Assembly: GCA_964395545.1 (NCBI GenBank)
Contig: CAYNAW010000037.1
Location: forward strand, 1 to 12,793
Source: CAYGVX01 sp964395545
GTDB lineage: Archaea > Thermoproteota > Bathyarchaeia > Bathyarchaeales > SOJC01
Reading direction: 5' to 3'
Length of the DNA: 12,793 bases
The notes beneath the pieces are model-generated. The model was not told the origin of the DNA. It made no database searches and was given only the letters and a program-made list of their open reading frames with translations. Within the stretch, counting starts at the first letter, position 1. Each line of letters starts with the position of its first letter. Below are positions 1 through 6,857 of the stretch, one piece after another. The position numbers and the translations under genes are program-made.

Positions 1-857
1 TTGTCCAGCTCCCGCAGCTCAAGTCTGCAAACGCCGTTCTCTAGGGCAAGAGTGTTCTGAATCGTGTGCTGCACCGTGATGTCAGACTCTGCGTGAATGT
101 CCAACACGCCCTCACTCACATAGCCCGTGCCATTCCAAACAAACAGCGTCGGGCATTCGCCACCGCCTCCTCCACTGGTCTCTACCCATCGCCAGAACCG
201 TGCCTTATTTGAGTTTATTGTTGTTTGACAAGTCGAACACCATTGAGCATGCCAGATTGAAAAGGTATCCAAGTTTTTGTACATCACACATTGATCGTCA
301 TTACAGTGCTGACAGTTGAACTGATGGGACAATTCATGCATTAGTAATTGCGTTCTCGGAACATCAGGATACCAGCCTCGTACTATTAGTGCATTCCACA
401 TCGGTGGTGAGAACCCTACTATATCTGTGGGATACTGTCCAGTAAAGACCATTACCAAGTCTATATAGTAGCTTCCCCAACCTGGAATGTTTACCATCTT
501 CGGTTCCCATTCCCAGAATCCACTTGTGTTGTTGTATACACCACCACATTCTCTGAGAGCCTCTTGAAGCAACTCACCTATGTCATCTTCGCCATCTGTA
601 CTATCCCAAGTGTCCCACCAACCTCGTAGGATGATCTCTATACCGAACACCGATTCAAAGTGTGCAAAGGCATCACCGATGTATATACCCCATCCGAGAT
701 ACCTTTGCCATCCATGTGGAAACTCGAAGTTAAATTCCTCGTCAGCGATAACCATTATGTCTACAGTCTTTTCCCAGTAACCAGCGTGTACAGAAGGAAC
801 GTAAAGCGTTACGGCTAGGAGAAGTATTGTGCTAACGAGTAGGAATCTCTTGTGCAC
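1..857 (-). CDS. Secreted archaemetzincin-like zinc metalloprotease (C-terminus beyond window)
   Basis: The minus-strand frame is open from a GTG at 857 to the window edge (285 codons), so the gene is incomplete at its 3' end. GGAGG lies 7 nt upstream of the GTG and sets the start. Residues 1-25 form a signal peptide (basic start, long hydrophobic core, likely cut after VHA), so the protein is probably exported. Residues 174-185 read HELSHQFNCQHC, with zinc-ligand candidates H174, H178 and H184 and catalytic E175. CVM follows at 190-192 and CSTC at 207-210. This order of HExxH, third His, Cys, CxM and CxxC is that of archaemetzincins (M54). It differs in Asn181 where the family has Gly, and in 14 rather than 17 residues between CxM and CxxC. 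A Gly-rich linker near residue 230 leads to a domain beginning CPTLFVWNGTGYV, a pattern I recall from archaeal secreted proteins but cannot name. Substrate unknown. Confidence 0.85.
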   Translation of the reverse strand, partial: MHKRFLLVSTILLLAVTLYVPSVHAGYWEKTVDIMVIADEEFNFEFPHGWQRYLGWGIYIGDAFAHFESVFGIEIILRGWWDTWDSTDGEDDIGELLQEALRECGGVYNNTSGFWEWEPKMVNIPGWGSYYIDLVMVFTGQYPTDIVGFSPPMWNALIVRGWYPDVPRTQLLMHELSHQFNCQHCNDDQCVMYKNLDTFSIWHAQWCSTCQTTINSNKARFWRWVETSGGGGGECPTLFVWNGTGYVSEGVLDIHAESDITVQHTIQNTLALENGVCRLELRELD

Positions 858-1173
858 GTTGATCCCTCCAGTAGAATGCTATCCAAACGAGGATTGCTAG
901 AAAGGATGCAAAAACAATCACCCTGACTTGTCCGCCGAAGGTAGAAATGTACGGCAGGAAATCCATGTAGGGTCCTAAGGGTGTGTTACGTTGTTCTTCT
1001 ATCCACAATTGGTAGCGATGCGAGTCCTGAACCGCGGATATAACCACTACTGCCATGCAAACGATTAGTATTAATGCCACCAGATGCCTTCTATTCCTTT
1101 TTTCATTCACCATTTCTGATAAGCTCTGATGCTGTCCCATGTGGTTGAACCGCCGCGCGCGCATCACATCCAT
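832..1173 (-). CDS. Small two-helix membrane protein overlapping the metzincin-like gene
   Basis: This 113-residue protein matches no family I recognise. Residues 1-30 are polar and basic. Hydrophobic helices lie near residues 31-48 and 82-101, joined by a loop of about 33 residues that is probably outside the cell, with a short charged tail. The last 26 nt overlap the start of the secreted protease-like gene, and the protease ribosome site lies inside this gene, so the two are almost certainly co-transcribed and probably translationally coupled. A role in anchoring, exporting or regulating the protease is inference from context only. The ATG at 1173 is taken because it opens the frame just after a TATA-like box. 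Later Met codons (residues 4, 12 or 21) are possible starts, the last of which would remove most of the cytoplasmic segment. Confidence 0.65.
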   Translation of the reverse strand: MDVMRARRFNHMGQHQSLSEMVNEKRNRRHLVALILIVCMAVVVISAVQDSHRYQLWIEEQRNTPLGPYMDFLPYISTFGGQVRVIVFASFLAILVWIAFYWRDQRAQEIPTR

Positions 1174-1175
1174 CC

Positions 1176-1217
1176 ACCATCCCCAGATTTACATTCTGGT
1201 ATATTCAAAACATAAGC
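1176..1217 (-). promoter_or_regulatory. Probable promoter with inverted repeat ahead of the membrane protein/protease pair
   Basis: On the minus strand a TATA-like GAATATAC lies at 1199-1206, about 25 nt before 1176, which would give a very short leader to the ATG at 1173. An alternative AT-rich box is at 1211-1217. Between box and start is an imperfect palindrome, CCAGA at 1183-1187 and TCTGG at 1195-1199, where a repressor could bind. The promoter reading is by eye only. Confidence 0.35.
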
Positions 1218-1310
1218 TTTCTGGCTGCAATAGCTCAAAGTCGGATGACACAATCGTTGAAAACGTGGAGTCTATAAGGACTGGATAGTAGACACAGCTC
1301 ATTTGACCCG

Positions 1311-1552
1311 AAGGCCACCACCGAATACCACCGCACCAAAGACATCCTCCACATCATGGCGTTCCTAGGACACAAGAAACCGGACAACACCTTCCTCTAC
1401 GTCCAACTCGACGAAAAGCTATTCAGATACCACGACGACAACTTCACCGTACGCATCGCCCAACCCTCGGCGAAGCCATCCCCCTCGTCAAAGCCGGGTT
1501 CGAGTACGTCACCGAAATGGACGGCCACAAGCCATACCGCAACCGCGAATAG
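1311..1552 (+). pseudogene. Tyrosine recombinase (phage-type integrase) C-terminal remnant
   Basis: Read from AAG at 1311, the frame gives a segment with TEYHRTKDILHIM, then LGHKKPDNTFLYVQL, the characteristic end of archaeal tyrosine recombinases: the LGH box and, in NTFLY, the nucleophilic tyrosine. At about 1471-1478 the homology jumps to another frame, which continues LGEAIPLVKAGFEYVTEMDG and ends at TAG 1550-1552. The upstream catalytic domain, including the first active-site Arg and the HxxR box, is absent, so this is a truncated and frameshifted relic. An ATG at 1356 opens a 67-codon frame but gives the wrong tail after the shift. The relic indicates past integration of a mobile element beside the accessory genes. 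Confidence 0.75.
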
Positions 1553-1562
1553 TCTGTAACCT

Positions 1563-1579
1563 GCGCGCGCGCAAAAAAA
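1563..1579. repeat. (GC)5 tract followed by A7
   Basis: Five GC dinucleotides at 1563-1572 run straight into seven A residues, at the join between the integrase relic and the hydrolase relic. Similar short GCGCGC runs occur near 1154-1161 and 3059-3064. No function is evident; it may mark a recombination or slippage join. Confidence 0.4.
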
Positions 1580-1582
1580 GGC

Positions 1583-1813
1583 ATGCAGACTGATTGGGAC
1601 ATAGACGGCAAGGTTCTCGAAATTGCATCTGCGATGAATGGTAACGTGACGTTTGTTTACCCGGAAAACGCCGACCACACCCTGAAACACAAGGAAAGGC
1701 CAAGGGAGAAACTTACAGCTGAAGTCGTGTTAAGGTATAATGCCGAAGACCGCACACTTGATCAAGATGCTTTACTTGCTATTGTGAATTGGTTAGATGA
1801 ACATCACGTATGA
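1583..1813 (+). pseudogene. Alpha/beta hydrolase C-terminal remnant
   Basis: The 76-codon frame from ATG 1583 to TGA 1811-1813 matches, from memory, the last roughly 65 residues of dienelactone-hydrolase-like or peptidase-S9-like alpha/beta hydrolases. Visible are the strand after the catalytic Asp (NGNVTFVYPENADH), where the His of ADH would be the catalytic histidine, then KERPREKLTAEV and a final helix with IVNWLDEH. The nucleophile elbow and most of the core are missing, and the first 8-10 residues look unrelated to the family. It is therefore best read as a truncated gene tail rather than a working small protein. It may still be transcribed. It lies about 30 nt after the integrase relic. 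Confidence 0.6.
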
Positions 1814-2094
1814 ATCTCCATCGCGCGTCAACCTCCTAGAGAAACCCTGTTACAAATGCCCTGCAACTAATGAGAAGACATCGAGATTCTCACGCACTTG
1901 TCAGAGCAAGAGTATAGAAAAAGAGGGAGTTACAGGCGATTCCTCCACGTTGGCGTTGGCTCAACTCCCATCTCGGCTCTCTCGCTATTCCTTGACTCGG
2001 CCATATTGAGGAAAATGAGCTCAACGTGAAGGCTTTGTACTTGTGGGAAAGCTACTGTGACAGTGGCTTACTTGTTAGCGTCCGCGAAACAGTC
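1814..2094. other. Intergenic region without a convincing gene
   Basis: Short open stretches exist on both strands, but none shows a recognisable family, a ribosome site or a believable start. A start-less plus-strand frame at about 1874-2029 looks mildly protein-like (mixed charged then hydrophobic residues) and could be another decayed gene, but I cannot assign it. Confidence 0.5.
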
Positions 2095-2134
2095 TTTAAA
2101 AGGATTTGAGACCTGAATAGATGTAGAAGGAGGG
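2095..2134 (+). promoter_or_regulatory. Promoter and ribosome site of the DNA glycosylase gene
   Basis: TTTAAAAGG at 2095-2103 fits an archaeal TATA box and predicts transcription from about 2123. A strong Shine-Dalgarno, AAGGAGGG at 2127-2134, sits 7 nt before the ATG at 2142 and fixes that start. Confidence 0.55.
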
Positions 2135-2141
2135 CGCGATA

Positions 2142-2758
2142 ATGATTGAGTTACCAGAAGCTGCAGTCTTAGCCANNNNNNNNNNNNNNNNNNNNNNNNN
2201 NNNNNNNNNNNNNNNNNNNNNNNNNNNNNNNNNNNNNNNNNNNNNNNNNNNNNNNNNNNNNNNNNNNNNNNNNNNGGTATATGGGCATTTCCGACTGGCA
2301 GTTTTGATAACAAGTACTACCGAATGTCAAAGGAAAAGATCTCACTCTTGATGGACGCATTCGACAGAAGTTATTTTGGCGCTTTGTTTTGTGAGAAGAC
2401 CGACAAGCTATCGTTGAAGGCGTTTTTGGCGACTGAGCAGCGGATCCCCGGATTAGGAAACGGCGTTTTGCAGGATATATTGTTTAATGCCAAGATGCAC
2501 CCGAAGAAGAAAGTGAGTACCCTTTCCAAGAAGGACAAGGAGGGACTATTAGACTCCCTGAAGCTAACGCTGAGCCGGATGGTCACTCATGGGGGGCGGG
2601 ACACGGAAGCTGACTTGTATGGCAGACAGGGCGGGTACAAGACAATACTCAGCAGAAACACCGTAGGCAAACCATGTCCAATCTGCGGAACAATCATCCA
2701 GAAAGAGGCCTATATGGGTGGAAGCATCTATTTCTGCTCCACGTGCCAGAAGACGTGA
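2142..2758 (+). CDS. Fpg/Nei-family DNA glycosylase (endonuclease VIII-like), interrupted by assembly gap
   Basis: This enzyme family removes oxidised bases in base excision repair and nicks the abasic site. The N-terminus MIELPEAAVLA (2142-2174) and a C-terminal part read from 2276 (GIWAFPTG onward) belong to the same family and flank the N run. The C-terminal part shows the helix-two-turn-helix region (IPGLGNGVLQDILFNA), then GGRDTE and GGYKTILS, and a zinc finger with Cys codons at 2675, 2684, 2735 and 2744 (CPIC...CSTC). The stop is TGA 2756-2758. Family proteins of this type have about 270 residues, so roughly 110 codons are missing. The two visible parts are in different frames only because the 100-N run is a placeholder. 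Residue 2 is Ile instead of the usual catalytic Pro, while Glu3 is kept. The ATG at 2324 is internal, not a start. Confidence 0.85.
2176..2275. other. Assembly gap of exactly 100 N
   Basis: The run is 100 N, the usual placeholder for a gap of unknown length. The coding frames on the two sides can join only if the true gap length leaves remainder 2 on division by 3, and 100 leaves remainder 1. From the glycosylase family layout about 330-340 bp is expected. Confidence 0.95.
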
Positions 2759-3247
2759 AACTCGTCTGCTTGCTGCTCCAGTCGTGCTCGAAGCACTAGG
2801 TGACTTTGTTACGTCCCTGCTTGTTCATCTTCTCTATTAACGTGAAAATGCAGGTCTCGTCGGGCGTTGGGCAATCCATCGCGGGATGATACAAGCACTT
2901 CCTTTTTTTTCCGGGCTTATCGTTACTCTGCATAGGCATCGACGATTCGTTCGATCATCTTCGTCTACGCCTTCGAACGGTTAACTGTTTCGAAACAAAA
3001 ATCAGCCAAGACCTGACCGCCTGCGTCTGCTAAAATGATCCTCTTTCGACGATTACTGGCGCGCGCATGAGGCCAACACTATCTCTCTTGCGTCTTATCG
3101 CGCTTCGTCTGACTCGTGAACTCGAAACGGAGGAGGCTCGGCGAACCCGCTGTAGGCATGGTGTGTCAAGGCGAACGTAAACCTTATCTGAGCTTCGATA
3201 CAGTTTTTCCGTAAAAATCAATCGCGCCAGGAAAGGGTTTGTAGACG
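2759..3247. other. Intergenic region of about 0.5 kb, no convincing gene
   Basis: No frame here has a believable start with a recognisable product. A T8 run at 2903-2910 followed by CCGGG may end transcription of the glycosylase gene, but it lies about 145 nt past the stop. The last 60 nt are AT-rich and should contain the promoter of the synthetase gene. AGGAAAGGG at 3229-3237 is its likely ribosome site, 10 nt before the ATG, and an in-frame TAG at 3242-3244 excludes any earlier start. Confidence 0.5.
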
Positions 3248-5215
3248 ATGAGAGAACCGCTTTGGACGCCGTCGGAAGAACAGGCCGAACAGGCCAACTT
3301 GTCCAAGTTCATAGACGTTGTTAACAGGAAACATGGCTGCAGACTCGAGTCATACAAGCATGTTCACGCCTGGTCTGTTGAAAACCTGCATGCCTTCTGG
3401 GCTGCCATGTGGGATTTTGGCAGGATAAAAACCTCAAGAGGGTACGAAACCGTTGTGGACGACTTGAAGAAGTTTCCAGGCGCCCGATGGTTTGTCGGCG
3501 CACGACTAAATTTTGCTGAGAACCTGCTGCAGCACCGCGACGCGCACACCGCTTTCATTTTCCGGGGCGAAACCCAAACGACCGCTCGGCTGACGTATGA
3601 GGAACTCTACTACGCGGTATCTCGCCTGGCCAAGTCGATGCGTGACGCTGGAGTTTCTGCCGGCGACCGTGTTGCGGCGTACATGCCTAACCTCGCAGAG
3701 ACGTGCATCGCCATGCTGGCAACTGCGGGCATCGGTGCTGCGTGGTCTTCATGCGGCACTGAGCTGGGTGCAAAGGCGGTTCTTGACCGGTTCGTGCAGA
3801 TCGAGCCGAAGCTGCTGTTCACGGTTGACGGCTATTTCTACAAGGGAAAGGCCTTCAGCGTCCTGCCCAATGCTGAGGAAGTGGCAAAGGGACTGCCGTC
3901 GCTGACGAAGACGGTGGTGTTTCCATACGTCCGACAGTCACCTAACGTTGCTTCGATACCGAACGCCGACGTTGCCAGCGACTTCATTTCCCAAAACGGA
4001 AAGCCACCAATGCGGTTCGAGCAACTGCCGTTCGACCACCCGGTCTATATTATGTTTTCCTCGGGCACAACGGGTAAGCCGAAATGCATGGTACAAGGCT
4101 GCGGCGTCCTCATCAACCACTTGAAGGAACTCGTCCTCCACACGGACCTGAAGCGCGAGGACAGGATTTTCTACATCACGTCGCCTAGTTGGATGATGTG
4201 GAACTGGCTGCTCAGCTCGCTCGCTGTCGGAGCCACCGTGGTCTTGTACGATGGCAACCCCAACTACCCAGATTGGCGAGCCATGTGGCAGATGACACAG
4301 GATGAAGGCATCACCGTATTTGGATGCAGCGCAAGCTACATCAACTACCTCAAGAGCGTGAATGCCAAGCCGGCAGAAACCTTCGACCTTTCATCCCTGC
4401 GGGAGGTTTCGCAAACGGGCTCACCGCTTTCAGTAGAGGGGTTCGAATATGTCTACCGCGAGATCAAGAGAGACCTGCACTTTAACTCGATTTCCGGCGG
4501 CACGGATATCAATGGCTGTTTTGCTGCGGGCAGCCCGATTCAGCCCGTGTACGCGGGCGAGCTGCAGGGTCCAGCCTTAGCCATGAAAGTGAAGGCGTAC
4601 GACGAGAGCGGCAACGCCGTTGTCGACCAACAGGGAGAACTCGTCTGTGAAGCCCCAGCGCCGTCGATGCCCATCTACTTCTGGAACGACCACGACCACA
4701 GGAAGTATAAAGAGACCTATTTCAGCGTCTACCCCAACGTTTGGCGACACGGTGACTGGATAATCGTCCACGGCGACACGGGAGGCATAACCTTCCTCGG
4801 ACGCTCAGACTTCACGCTGAAGCCTTCAGGCGTGCGCATAGGACCGTCGGAGATATACAACGTGCTGGACCGGTTCGCAGAAGTGGCTGACAGCATGGTG
4901 GTCGGACAAGACTGGAAAGGAGATCAACGGATCATCCTCTTCGTTAAGATGACGGCAGGATCCGAGTTGTCAGAAGACTTGAAGACCCGCATTAGAAACG
5001 CCCTCCGCACAGAGGCATCCCCTCGCCACGTCCCAGCCCTCATCATCGCAGCGCCAGACGTTCCCTACACGTTCAACATGAAAAAGGTGGAGAGCGCCGT
5101 CACCAACATCATGAACGGCAGACCCGTCACGAACAGAGACGCTCTGCTCAACCCAGAATCGCTCGACTTCTACGAGAAGATTCTCCAAGAGATTCAGAAG
5201 AACGAAGGAGAATAG
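3248..5215 (+). CDS. aacS: Acetoacetyl-CoA synthetase (acetoacetate-CoA ligase)
   Basis: The 655-residue length is normal for the family. The enzyme joins acetoacetate and CoA using ATP, giving acetoacetyl-CoA, AMP and PPi through an acyl-adenylate, in the cytoplasm. An ACS-type N-terminal cap is followed by the AMP-binding core: the P-loop motif SSGTTGKPK at residues 271-279, SGGTD at 416-420, HGDW at 501-504, then GRSDFTLKPSGVRIGPSEIY with the hinge region. The C-terminal PYTFNMKKVE holds the catalytic lysine (about K612) and is followed by NPESLDFY near the end, as in acetoacetyl-CoA rather than acetyl-CoA synthetases. In the family this motif is usually NGKKVE; here Gly is Met. No ketone-body, leucine or polyhydroxybutyrate pathway genes are adjacent, so the pathway cannot be read from context. 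The start is fixed by an in-frame stop just upstream. Confidence 0.92.
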   Translation: MREPLWTPSEEQAEQANLSKFIDVVNRKHGCRLESYKHVHAWSVENLHAFWAAMWDFGRIKTSRGYETVVDDLKKFPGARWFVGARLNFAENLLQHRDAHTAFIFRGETQTTARLTYEELYYAVSRLAKSMRDAGVSAGDRVAAYMPNLAETCIAMLATAGIGAAWSSCGTELGAKAVLDRFVQIEPKLLFTVDGYFYKGKAFSVLPNAEEVAKGLPSLTKTVVFPYVRQSPNVASIPNADVASDFISQNGKPPMRFEQLPFDHPVYIMFSSGTTGKPKCMVQGCGVLINHLKELVLHTDLKREDRIFYITSPSWMMWNWLLSSLAVGATVVLYDGNPNYPDWRAMWQMTQDEGITVFGCSASYINYLKSVNAKPAETFDLSSLREVSQTGSPLSVEGFEYVYREIKRDLHFNSISGGTDINGCFAAGSPIQPVYAGELQGPALAMKVKAYDESGNAVVDQQGELVCEAPAPSMPIYFWNDHDHRKYKETYFSVYPNVWRHGDWIIVHGDTGGITFLGRSDFTLKPSGVRIGPSEIYNVLDRFAEVADSMVVGQDWKGDQRIILFVKMTAGSELSEDLKTRIRNALRTEASPRHVPALIIAAPDVPYTFNMKKVESAVTNIMNGRPVTNRDALLNPESLDFYEKILQEIQKNEGE

Positions 5216-5330
5216 CCGGCGAGTCGCAGCTGATCATGAGCAGGACTTCTTCAGCACTATTTGGCCCTGTGCATGCGCTCGAACGAGGCTGCTTTCGAAG
5301 GACATCGTCTGTTCTCTTGGAAGGCATGAA

Positions 5331-5666
5331 GCGTGGCTCACAGTTTTCCTTCAACCTGCATTTTTCGCAGGGCGCTCAAGTAGGCGAAGGCGCCAACGAC
5401 CGCGAAGGGAACACTGGAGAGCAGTATTCGCAGCAGAAAAGCGAGTTCGATGGGGCTGCCTGCAAAGGTGTATTGGCGAAGGGCTTCCGCAGCGAGACTC
5501 AGAGGGTTAACGGCCACCACAGCCACCAATGGAGAGGGCAAGTAATTCTGGACAAACTCGAGAGGATAATAGACGGTGCTCAAGGTCAGAAGCGCGATTT
5601 GCACGATGTTCTGGAAGGCGAAGAAAAACTCTCCATGGGTGGACGCGACTGCGGCGAGGGTGGCTG
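5331..5666. repeat. 336-bp perfect direct repeat, left copy
   Basis: Every base matches 8522-8857 in the same orientation (offset 3191). Outward of the left end one mismatch is followed by four more matching bases, then similarity ends. At the right end it stops abruptly after TGGCTG. This copy lacks the rest of the permease gene. Confidence 0.97.
5338..5666 (-). pseudogene. Orphan 3' fragment of ABC permease gene
   Basis: This is an exact copy of the last roughly 109 codons (about residues 150-258) of the permease at 8529-9305, ending with the same TGA at 5338-5340. Upstream the homology stops at 5666, and the foreign sequence that follows puts an in-frame stop near 5685, so the fragment cannot be made as a permease. 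Absence of any mutation means the copy is very recent, kept identical by recombination, or produced by misassembly. It lies tail to tail with the acetoacetyl-CoA synthetase gene. Confidence 0.85.
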
Positions 5667-5768
5667 GTTTCCAATTCCGTTCCCGTCAGCTTGCCATCTG
5701 CCTCAGTTTTTCGCTGTATGCGCACAGCGCAGACGGCAACAGGTCTCTTCTCGTACTCTACCCTTGTG

Positions 5769-6110
5769 CTATTCATGCACGGCTCGTGATAGGTTCAGTG
5801 AAGATCCCAATATGGCGAAGATGAATGCTGCCAAGCCCCAGGGTAGCACGGGGGTTTCAGGTGATAGCCCGAAGGCAAGCAGGCCCAAGTTGGAGTAGAT
5901 GAATGTAATGGTTCCCCATAACAGGCTGGCTCGATCGTGTTCGCGCCGACACAGATAGGAGAATGCGGAGCCAACGATGATCACAATGCCGCTGGCGAAC
6001 GTCAGGAACCATAGAAACGCATCCAGTCTAATTGCTGAAATCATCATATCCAGCACCCCGCCGAGGAGAGATAACGCCATTGCCAAAATGGCTGAATTAT
6101 GTTTTTCCAA
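5769..6110 (-). CDS. Small four-helix membrane protein
   Basis: The protein has 113 residues and four hydrophobic segments near residues 6-27, 31-51, 60-80 and 88-106, separated by short loops. The second loop carries the charged stretch CRREHDRA. I recognise no family; it resembles the many unnamed small integral membrane proteins of archaea. The start is TTG at 6108-6110. GGTGA lies 4 nt upstream and a TATA box at 6145-6152 predicts transcription from about 6120, leaving a leader of about ten bases, so no earlier start is likely. The gene is divergent from the membrane-anchored/secreted pair at 6230-7928 and lies inside the segment bounded by the 336-bp repeats. Confidence 0.65.
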   Translation of the reverse strand: MEKHNSAILAMALSLLGGVLDMMISAIRLDAFLWFLTFASGIVIIVGSAFSYLCRREHDRASLLWGTITFIYSNLGLLAFGLSPETPVLPWGLAAFIFAILGSSLNLSRAVHE

Positions 6111-6144
6111 GTGCTCACCATTTCTTTCTAATCTGGAGACCCTA

Positions 6145-6152
6145 CTTATAAA
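6145..6152 (-). promoter_or_regulatory. TATA box for the four-helix membrane protein
   Basis: On the minus strand TTTATAAG lies about 35-40 nt before the TTG start, a good match to an archaeal box and placed for a start of transcription near 6120. Confidence 0.5.
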
Positions 6153-6229
6153 TCAAAAAGCAATGAATCTAGAATGATATGGAAAAATTCATAAGCTATT
6201 GTGCCTGAGAAGTAACTGGGGAGCAAACG

Positions 6230-6853
6230 ATGGAAAAAAGAATTCTCATTGTAGCGCTTTCTACGATACTGCCATTGCTTGTGATTAGTGGCTATATGAC
6301 CGCGTCCTCAAGGCTTCCTAATAGAAATGCGGAGACTCTGCGAAAAGTCAACATCGAAGACCTTACGGTGTGGCACATCGGCAACTACGGTTCTTCGGAC
6401 GGGATTCTAGAACGACTTCAGACCTCAGGAGCTCATCTCAATCACCTAGAAGTTGAAGAGTTCACCCTGAACGGTACATCAGAGTTCACTGATCTCAACG
6501 ACCTGTCCTTGGTCATATTCGAGAGCGAATGGATTTCTGAGCAGTCCAGTAATTCTGAGGTCTATGCGTTTATTCGACATGCAGTTCGCGAAGGAGCGAA
6601 ACTGGCCTCTCGGGGTAAGCTTACTTTTGACTTCTTCCAAGTTCTGGACAAAGCTGGAGTTAATGCAATCGGCCGAGACGAAACAGGAATTGCTAGGAAT
6701 CCAGCTCAATCTAACCCACCGCTCGTTGCCTTCAAACTAAAACAATCAGTTACACCGACAGGACACCCATACTTCTACCCTTCGATATTCACCTGTAACT
6801 CTGAGGACATTGACCTGCAGACTCGCGAGTTGATCAACTGGTTTGGAGGATAG
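6230..6853 (+). CDS. Membrane-anchored extracytoplasmic protein of unknown function
   Basis: This 207-residue protein starts with MEKRILIV and one hydrophobic segment (residues 5-22) that acts as a membrane anchor or uncleaved signal; the rest should face outward. I do not recognise a family. The body alternates short hydrophobic strands with helices (LTVWHIGNYG, LNDLSLVIFESEW, VYAFIRHAVREGAKLA), a pattern like a Rossmann or glutamine-amidotransferase-like fold, but no catalytic motif is visible and the resemblance is weak. A Shine-Dalgarno GGGGAG at 6218-6223 precedes the ATG by 6 nt, and an AT-rich box around 6186-6195 may be the promoter. The stop almost touches the ribosome site of the next gene, so the two form an operon. 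Base composition is AT-richer than the metabolic genes on either side. Confidence 0.75.
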   Translation: MEKRILIVALSTILPLLVISGYMTASSRLPNRNAETLRKVNIEDLTVWHIGNYGSSDGILERLQTSGAHLNHLEVEEFTLNGTSEFTDLNDLSLVIFESEWISEQSSNSEVYAFIRHAVREGAKLASRGKLTFDFFQVLDKAGVNAIGRDETGIARNPAQSNPPLVAFKLKQSVTPTGHPYFYPSIFTCNSEDIDLQTRELINWFGG

Positions 6854-6857
6854 AATG

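Noticed and set aside
364..549. Minus-strand open frame of 61 codons
   Set aside because: It lies in another frame inside the long protease-like gene, which is open across 1-857 and carries the signal peptide and zinc motif.
2903..2910. T8 run as a terminator of the glycosylase gene
   Set aside because: It is about 145 nt past the stop without a hairpin; possible for an archaeon but too weak to call.
3030..3221. Minus-strand 63-codon frame before the synthetase gene
   Set aside because: Arg/Ser-rich with no ribosome site or family signal, and it covers the probable promoter region of the synthetase.
5236..5898. Long plus-strand open frame of 220 codons
   Set aside because: It is antisense to the duplicated permease fragment and shares its sequence with 8505-8882, also antisense to the permease. 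Both are shadows with no family match.
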